Source: Ctenosaura bakeri (taxonomy: Eukaryota > Chordata > Lepidosauria > Squamata > Iguanidae). From it: a stretch of 64,000 nt of DNA. Position numbers and translations under genes: made by a program. The notes beneath the pieces were generated by a model that was given only the letters and a program-made list of their open reading frames with translations, made no database searches and was not told the DNA's origin. Positions 57,340-64,000 of the stretch are shown one piece after another. The stretch spans positions 62,001 through 126,000 of the forward strand of contig CAOLHI010002508.1 in NCBI GenBank assembly GCA_948474755.1, given 5' to 3'. Every line of letters starts with the position of its first letter. Positions within the stretch are counted from its first letter, which is position 1.

Positions 57340-57465
57340 AGCAATATCCAGTAGTTTCAGATGTTGGGCTGCAAGTCCTAATAGCCCTAGCCAGCATAAC
57401 TAAAGGTGAATAATGCTGGGGCCAACCACATCTGGTGGGCTGCATGATTCCCAACTCTGCTGGCT
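57340..57465. repeat. Foldback repeat, decayed
   Basis: GATGTTGGGCTGCAAGTCCT, TAGCCCTAGCCAGCATAAC and CACATCTGGTGGGCTGCATG follow the order of the squamate repeat with ...ACTCCCATCAGCCCCAGCCAGCAT... . It precedes the Harbinger-like element. Confidence 0.55.
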
Positions 57466-57872
57466 AGGATGATGCATGCGAAAGAGGGTTTGGAGCATCA
57501 CACGATTGTGAGGAGTGATTTGCACGATGCACTCACAATTGTGCAACACTCCAGGGGCCAGCAGATATTGATCGCGCACCTTTTCATTTTTGGCTGGAAG
57601 CTTAAAATGGTGCATGATTGTGCATTGCTCCCGGGTCCCGTGCACACTTACCTGGCGTGCAGAGTCTCCAGAGCTGCGCTGGTTGCGCTTCCTGCCCCAG
57701 CGCAGCCTGGGAAATTCCAAGGCTGCACTGCAGAAGGAGGAGGCGGGGCTCTCTCATGAGCAGGCACCTCATGCGGAGCCGAAGGACCCTGGACACGAGA
57801 GCCTCTCGCTGGAGGCTGCTTGCACAATCCCCGCACCCCAGCGCCGGAAAAAGGCAAGGTGTGGAAAGGGCC
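57466..57872. mobile_element. Harbinger-like MITE, decayed relative of 49503-49924
   Basis: Matches 49503-49924 through CATGCGAAAG, GAGCATCACACGA, CAGCCTGGGAAATTCC and GAGCCTCTCGCTGG, and ends GTGTGGAAAGGGCC. The left terminus is lost or overwritten, so no target duplication can be read. Confidence 0.75.
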
Positions 57873-58063
57873 AAAGTATTTGCATTTTTCAATAGATAAC
57901 CACTTTGTAACAAGAAGAATTCTGAATGAATGGGGGAGTCATATTAACTCATCCAGAGCCCTATAGTGCAGTGCTTTTTAAGATACCACATATAGATGAC
58001 TGTTATGTCCCCCCCCCAGTGTGCCAGGGAATAGTACCATATCTGTACCTACTGGTGAAACTT
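57873..58063. other. No gene seen
   Basis: Unassigned sequence with a C9 run at about 58010. Confidence 0.5.
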
Positions 58064-58073
58064 ACTTTCTTTT

Positions 58074-58125
<52 letters not shown>

Positions 58126-58135
58126 TTTTCTTTCT
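58064..58135. repeat. (TTTC)n microsatellite
   Basis: About 16 TTTC units, slightly imperfect at both ends. Likely length-variable. Confidence 0.97.
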
Positions 58136-59157
58136 GGAGAACTCTCCATGGACTGATTGCCAATAATTCACAGACCAGCACCAGTCCCTGGACTGCCACT
58201 TTGAGTTGTAATGTAGTATCATAGCATATCTATCCTATACTCTGCTACAGCTGCTATAGAAATTTAAAGATTGATATTTGGGATAGGCTACATAAGGGCT
58301 AGCCCCACTCAGGAAAATCTGGAGGAACCTTCAGCCTCACAGCTTCTACCCCCGCCCCAAAGTTTTCTCACTTGGGACTGTAAATTCAAAGTACTTCAAT
58401 GTTTGGTGGTGATGTTGCTGACATTTAATCCCCTATGTTACACACTCACCACTGGCTAGGCTGGCTGCAGCTGAAGTGAGTTCCACAACATCTGGATGGC
58501 TGCACAGTTTCAACCCGTTTTAGAAACTCAACATAATAATCTTATGAGGAGGGAAGAACTTTAGCTAGCATTGTGTATTAATTCAGTTCAGATGCACACC
58601 ACTACTTTTTTTTTATTGATATTTTACTTGTGTGCTCTCAACCCACAAATAGACTTTCTGAGAAGTCTCTTACTGATTACAGCAAGTTAGCTGTGTTATT
58701 GATCTACTTCTCTGCCATATGAGAGAGGTGATAACTACATCATGGTGGGAGTTTCTGTAAAGTAAACACACACAGTGTACAACACTGATTTACTGCCATG
58801 ACCTCAGCCTCTCGCAATGTAATTGCCTGCACTATGCCTCTCTACACATCCTTACTTGCAAGAAATGGAAGCCTTGTGATAACACAATCAGATATGGAAA
58901 CACACGCTCAGAATTTCCCTCAAATTACAGTATCAGTACGATCTCTGCCTTCGACATGATTTATACATTTTGAAAAAGTGACTGTTGTTACCCCACATAT
59001 CACTGTATCGATAAGTCTGACGATCAGATAAGCTCTAAGCGGGACTTTTTCATGTAGCAGGAAATGTTAGAGGCAGACTGCAAGATCAGCCACCTTGGAG
59101 CAGTTGGTGGGAAGGATGGTGGTGTTCATATATTTAATTACACATGCTACAGGCAGT
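58136..59157. other. No gene seen
   Basis: No exon or confident repeat recognised. Confidence 0.45.
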
Positions 59158-59336
59158 GGCTATTTCCGCACTACACTCTTATAGCATGATTATTCCACTT
59201 TCAACATCCTATGGAATCCTGGGGTTTGCAGTTTCGGGAGGGGCCAGCCAGCCCCTCCCAAAACTGCAAACCCCAGGATTCCATAGAATGTTGAAAGTGG
59301 AATAATCATGCTGTAAGAGCGAAGTGCGGAAATTGC
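59158..59336. mobile_element. Palindromic MITE, long hairpin
   Basis: GGCTATTTCCGCACTACACT on the left and GAAGTGCGGAAATTGC on the right, with arms of about 85 bp that differ at only a few positions (CTCTTATAGCATGATTATTC / GAATAATCATGCTGTAAGAG). Flanks AGT/AGA are near-identical 3-bp repeats. Confidence 0.88.
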
Positions 59337-61811
59337 AGAAGAGAGAGGCATAATCTGGAAATAAGCAACAACAAATAAGTACCATGAGCTGATAAAGTTA
59401 TAACTACTGTGAACACTGTTCCTCTATAGTCTTTGTTGTATTGGAAGGGGAAATAGGTACTTCCAGCAAGAAAATGTTATTGTGAGCTACTTCACAAATG
59501 TCTTGGTCTTCAATTAGCAAATAAGACCCATTAGTTTTACAAAAGACCATCCCCCTCCTGGAGATGGAAACTGTTAGAACTGGTTTGTTGATCTAGAGTG
59601 ACACAGTTGCTGGTGTTTCTTGCCTCTCTTTTGGGGTGCAACTATGGAGACTGTCATGATCAGTGCCTGGATTTCAAAATCTAGTGCATTGTTGTCTTCT
59701 GAAGGTATGTTCAGGTAAGTACACTGTCTTTCCACACTCAGTACTACATCTCATGAGATCCTGGATGGTAAAGTGGTGACACAATGCTATCCCACGTTTT
59801 TATTCCCGTAGCCTTTTAGTATCTGTTGCTCATGGATTTTTATGTGGACAAGTCTGCCCATTCATTTATCTCTTTGCCTTTCACTGGCACAAAAAAATAT
59901 GAGGATGGAAAGTTGCTATGTTTTCCTGTTGTTCAGGGACAGTCTAAGACACTATGCCACTTTAGGTATAACAGTAAATCCTCTAGACTCAGTGAGGAGG
60001 AGAAGGAGGAGGAAATAATCAAGGTACATAAAATCCTAGGCTAGTTTTGTTGATTGTGGTCCCTGATGGAGAAAATTCTGTGAATAATTGTTACCTCATT
60101 CTCCCTAATGGTTGGGCCAGCCCCGAAGCTATTTACTTTTCTGGTAGCTCTATAAAGATGTGGAATAATGTGTTTTCATTTCATTCTAGTTTCCCCCCCC
60201 ACATATGCACAGAAGTGATGAGCACTTCTGCCACTCTGTCACAGTTGGATACTCTAAATTCTCGTGTCCTGCTAGCATATATCAAGAGGAACTGTGTGCA
60301 ATATGACAAAAAATCTAAAAAAGCCAGTCAGAAAAAAAATGCTTCAGAGAAAAGTACAAACTGTCCTGTGATAAAAACAAAAATATTCAGTAATACGAAC
60401 ACCCAGCATCTCACAACTAATATCATACATTGTATGTCCAATATATAGATATTTAATGCAATAGTGACCATATGGCCTGAGGACAGTCACAGTATTTTTC
60501 CATGCTTGATTTTATAGGAAGAAGCTGAGACACAGATATGTTTGCAGGCAGTGTCTGGTTTTGCAGTTCTTAAGGTTGTTCCCTGCAGAACATCTAAGGT
60601 GGTCTTGTTAGGCTAAGAGGGCATGCCTCATGTCTAATTTTGAACCCACCAAATCTCTTCCCTGATACTTCTCACTGACTTTTGGACACCTTAACTTGCA
60701 AGCAAGATGTCCTGAAGCATTCTGCCCACAAACTGTTCAGAAAATCTTTTCCACAAACAATTAGCCAGACGTTGATCCATACCCTGGTCGGGACAGAATA
60801 TTTCCTCAGCCTTTTTAACATTTATTTGTAGAAATGTTCATTCCTCCATACCTCGGCACAGAGCCATGTATTCTAAAGTCCTGTTGATTCCAGTGGAATG
60901 TACACATGCACAACCACTGAATTGTGGCCATAGTGCCATAGCATGTAGTTCAGTATCAAAATCATTTCAGTTTTTAGTTCTGCAAATAAGAGGATAGCTC
61001 TACAAAGTATTTCTGTCCAATTAATTCCAAATTTGAAAGTCATTTTAAAAAAAAGAACCTCTTTTTAATCTGCCTCCAGTTAATCAAATCACAAACCACA
61101 ATTTATCAAACCAATAATATTTTTTGCAGAGGCAGCTGATATCTATCATTACCAATCTCCTCATGCAAACTCTTTGGTTCCTTGGGTTTGGAAGAGGTCT
61201 TTGATAAAAAATGCTAAGACTTAAATATATAAAAACAGTTCTAAGACAGGATATGATTTAATTTAGAGGAACAATGTGGCTGAATACCTCAACATCACAG
61301 TAAAAATCATCTTAGAAAGGATGTGGCAATGCAATAGTCAATTTAACCCAAATTAAGAGATAAACAAGGAAAGTACTAGTTTTATCAGATCTAGATGTGT
61401 GGAAATGGGATGGCAGAAGTTTCCAGTCTCCTTTTCCTACAGCAGTCCCCTGAAAATGCTTCAGAGGGTGTCGAGACCCTGCAGAATAGGACTGAACTGT
61501 GCTGGGTTTAGAGGGAATACTAGGTCCCATAGACTTCATTTTAAGGGAAAAAGAGGACTTACCAATTGGAGTCTTTCTGTGAGTGGAGTTGAAATCAGGT
61601 GGCCCTATAGATGTGATCAAATTGCAAGAACCAACATTTTTCATGATTGGCTGTTCTAGCTAGGACTTTTGGGAGTTATAATCCAACAACATATGAGGGA
61701 AGCATGTGATTCTTATCCCTCAGCACTAGTGGAGGACAAATCTTGGCTCTAACTTGCAATGTGTAACATGCGATTAGTTACTGTGACAATAGCAGGATGC
61801 CCAACATGTGT
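59337..61811. other. No gene seen
   Basis: ORFs at 59826-60044 and 60047-60448 sit close together on the + strand but have no recognisable motif and no splice context. Near 61640-61715 a foldback-repeat piece (CTAGGACTTTTGGGAGTTAT then AATCCAACAACAT) is visible. Confidence 0.45.
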
Positions 61812-62035
61812 ACATGTGCCTTCAAGTTTCCTGTGATGTTATGGCAACCCCATGAATTTTGTAGAGTTTTCTTAGGCAAAGAAAGTTAGAGGTGGTCTGC
61901 TACCGCCTTCCCATAAAATAAAGTTATAGGAACTAGTTTTCCTTTGTGGTCCATCATCCAAGTACTAGCCAGGCCTGACCCTGCTTAGTTTTAAAGTTCA
62001 GAGAGGATCTGATTCCTTCAGGGTACCTAACAGTT
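61812..62035 (-). mobile_element. 5S-rRNA-derived SINE
   Basis: Complement: GTGCCTTCAAGTTTCCTGTG, AACCCCATGAATTTTGTAGA, then CATCCAAGTACTAGCCAGGC and CTGACCCTGCTTAGTTTTAA, the last two being the complement of the internal control region of 5S rRNA. So this is a 5S-headed SINE, related to 2393-2545. Confidence 0.78.
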
Positions 62036-63367
62036 ATGTCATACCATGGATCTTATATTATTGGAAATGAATCATTGCAGGAGAGGATGACAGCCTCGCT
62101 GGCTGTTGGCTGTAGCTGCTCCTGGCCACCTCAAATAGCCAGGAAAATATCTTAATTAATTTCTTTTTTCACCTTTATTAGTGAGAAAGGGAAAGAGCAA
62201 AAAAAATTCAAAGAAATTACAGCACCCGCAGATTATTTTTCTCCCCTTACTTTCAACCAAACAAATATTTGTCCTTAAACTGACAAAAATAAATATCTCC
62301 AAATAAAAGCTTTAGAACAGGTCCAGCATTGTTAATCTTTGCATCACAACATATAGCTATAGCTACCACAAATAGTATATGGTGGTTTCCTCTGGTACAG
62401 GAGGGTGCTAAAATGCTGTCCCACATGGAGTCACATGCATCTGCAAAGCTGCTGCCAATGGATTTTAGCAAAGTGGTTTTGTTGGCAACAGCAGCAATGC
62501 TATGGAAGAAGGCAGTGGGGAAGAAACTGGAAACAGTAAAAACAACTGTGATGCTGCATGTGACTTGTGTGCTACTTCCCCACTGCTCTAAAAGATCGAA
62601 TGATGCTTGATTTCAATTTTCAAACAGCTCTCAAAGTCTAATCTGACAGCAAATGCTTTGTAAACCATTACATCTGATCAAATGGATCCGGTCACTGATG
62701 GGCAGACTTTAGCCTTCTGAGAGCCACCTTTAGAAAAACAAAACAAAAACCCCTAGAAAACCACTAACTGGAATTTGTTCAAAATACATACACTTAATTT
62801 GCACAACTTTGGCCCCAAGAATATATATTGTGACTAGAACTGAAAAAAGCTTACAACCTATCCACCCCAAAAATCTACTTCTAGTTACCTCAAACTTTCT
62901 CCATTTTAGCAGTATGATTCTTCTGTTAGGGAGAATTATATTCTTGTCTGGGGCTGCACAGATATGTAGGATTACAGATTCCATTAACTAAGGATAGCTA
63001 GTTTGAGGAATGGACTAATTTAGGGCATGTTGTCTCCGCTATTGGGATGCTCTACTTCAAATCAGCCAGCTGATAAATCCAGATCATTCTTCTGGCCACT
63101 CTCACAGAATGCTTGGATAAGATACTGTTATTGTTGGTAATATTATTGTTGATTTCAACCCTATCTTCAGAACCACATATGGATCCCAGGGATGTTTTTG
63201 AAGCCCCTCACATAAAAAATGCAAAAACTTAATTTTACTAAAAGTGTTCCATACATCCTAGGACTTTACTTCTTGGTTAAGTACAGACCTCTTGTGGGCC
63301 TAAAGGACCCAGGGAGAGGAGCGGGGATCAAAAACATTGCAAAATAGTCCTGGGTGATGCAGATGGG
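62036..63367. other. No gene seen
   Basis: No exon or confident repeat recognised. Confidence 0.45.
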
Positions 63368-64000
63368 TGTTACCCTGATTTCTGGGGTCTCTTGGGGGAC
63401 ACCTCAATGTGCTCCACGTGATCGGGAATGGAAACTAGCCAGAGCATGAGCAATAGCAATGCGAGAGGCAGGGTAACCTAGCGGGGTCTTTTACCTAGTT
63501 TTTACAGGGTCAGGCCAAGCCAAAAACCAAACAAGAATATCCAATAAATGATTTTATTGAATGCAAATCTCACGCACCAACGCAATCACACACACATACA
63601 CCCAAGAGCTATTAAGAAACAAAAGAGAGGAAATTGGATAGGGGAGTATTGGAGGGGTACAGTTGGTGTAATACTGCACCTTTTCCTTATGTCCTGGGTC
63701 CGGGGAGGCAGCGGAGAAGTGGGGCTCAGCACGGAGAGGGCTGAGGGGATCCCTCAATGGACAGAGCAATGGTCTGCTGGAGTGACCAGGAGTGATCCAA
63801 AGAACCACTCAAAAACTGGAACTATTTGTAGTGGAAAAGGTACCTGGAGGGCTAATCCTTTCCTGGGGAGAACAATGGGTGTTGCAACGAGAAAGAAGCT
63901 CCATCATGGTAATTTCCTTTGTGTGATGGGATTGCAAGGTGTTGCCAAAGTCTCAGGATCTTTGGCTGTGTTAGTTTGTGGTGTGACTTCATGTAAATGG
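63368..64000 (-). mobile_element. LTR on minus strand, runs past window end
   Basis: Begins TGTTACCCTGATTT, the complement of the ...GTAACA terminus of the two solo LTRs, and continues with GCGAGAGGCAGGGTAACCTA and CAGGGTCAGGCCAAGCC, complements of blocks in 50138-51032. TTTATT near 63552 is the complement of AATAAA. Whether this is a solo LTR or the 3' LTR of a longer provirus cannot be told from here. Confidence 0.8.

Noticed and set aside
60047..60448. 133-codon ORF
   Set aside because: No motif or exon signals. AT-rich composition matches the flanks.
1..64000. CRISPR arrays, operons, ribosome binding sites, prokaryotic origins
   Set aside because: The window is vertebrate nuclear DNA. 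The only regular short repeats are microsatellites, without spacer structure.
1..64000. tRNA or rRNA genes
   Set aside because: All tRNA-like and 5S-like matches are parts of SINE bodies with decayed or complement-strand promoters.

Overview
This is eukaryotic, non-coding-rich DNA, most likely from a squamate reptile and probably an iguanian-type lizard. The evidence is intron-containing vertebrate coding sequence, a CpG-island promoter in an otherwise AT-rich background, and a repeat mixture typical of lizards: tRNA-derived SINEs of the Sauria/ACA kind, 5S-rRNA-derived SINEs, CR1, L2 and L1 LINE fragments, a SPIN-like hAT transposon, PIF/Harbinger-like and hAT MITEs, and solo LTRs. The species call is an inference from repeat types.

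The only convincing protein-coding gene is PTGER3, the prostaglandin E2 receptor EP3, on the + strand. A CpG island with a TATA-like box leads into coding exon 1 (1217-2134, residues 1-306, transmembrane segments 1 to most of 6). A 15.9-kb intron follows (2135-18064). Exon 2 (18065-18352) supplies the end of segment 6, segment 7 and helix 8. At 18262/18263 there is a conserved alternative donor. If it is used, the receptor continues into other tail exons. If it is read through, the ORF adds a 29-residue tail very like the mammalian EP3-gamma / human EP3-II tail. No other tail exon was recognised.

The remaining 45 kb downstream (18353-64000) is either later PTGER3 intron or 3' flank, and consists of old and young transposable elements separated by unrecognised unique sequence. 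Layout: CR1 with an hAT MITE inserted (20.8-21.7 kb); L2 (25.9-26.5 kb); an unclassified ORF-bearing repeat (26.9-27.6 kb, inverted relative to a copy at 11.9-12.5 kb); CR1 and long-palindrome MITEs (31-35 kb); a solo LTR inside a Harbinger-like element (35.0-36.5 kb); an orphan CpG island (38.3-39.6 kb); L1 (40.1-41.2 kb); a SPIN-like hAT with foreign interior (41.6-42.4 kb); a Harbinger-like MITE, then a SINE split by a solo LTR (49.5-51.2 kb); L2/hAT/unclassified repeats (51.2-53.3 kb); further SINE, L2 and MITE copies (55-59 kb); a 5S-SINE (61.8-62.0 kb); and an LTR on the minus strand running off the end (from 63368).

The most notable observations are the conserved dual-use EP3 tail/donor, a CpG island with two consensus splice donors and no known gene, a repeat carrying a shared reading frame that starts like a signal peptide, a SPIN-like element that seems to have captured CpG-rich DNA, and several insertions whose target-site duplications allow the order of events to be read.
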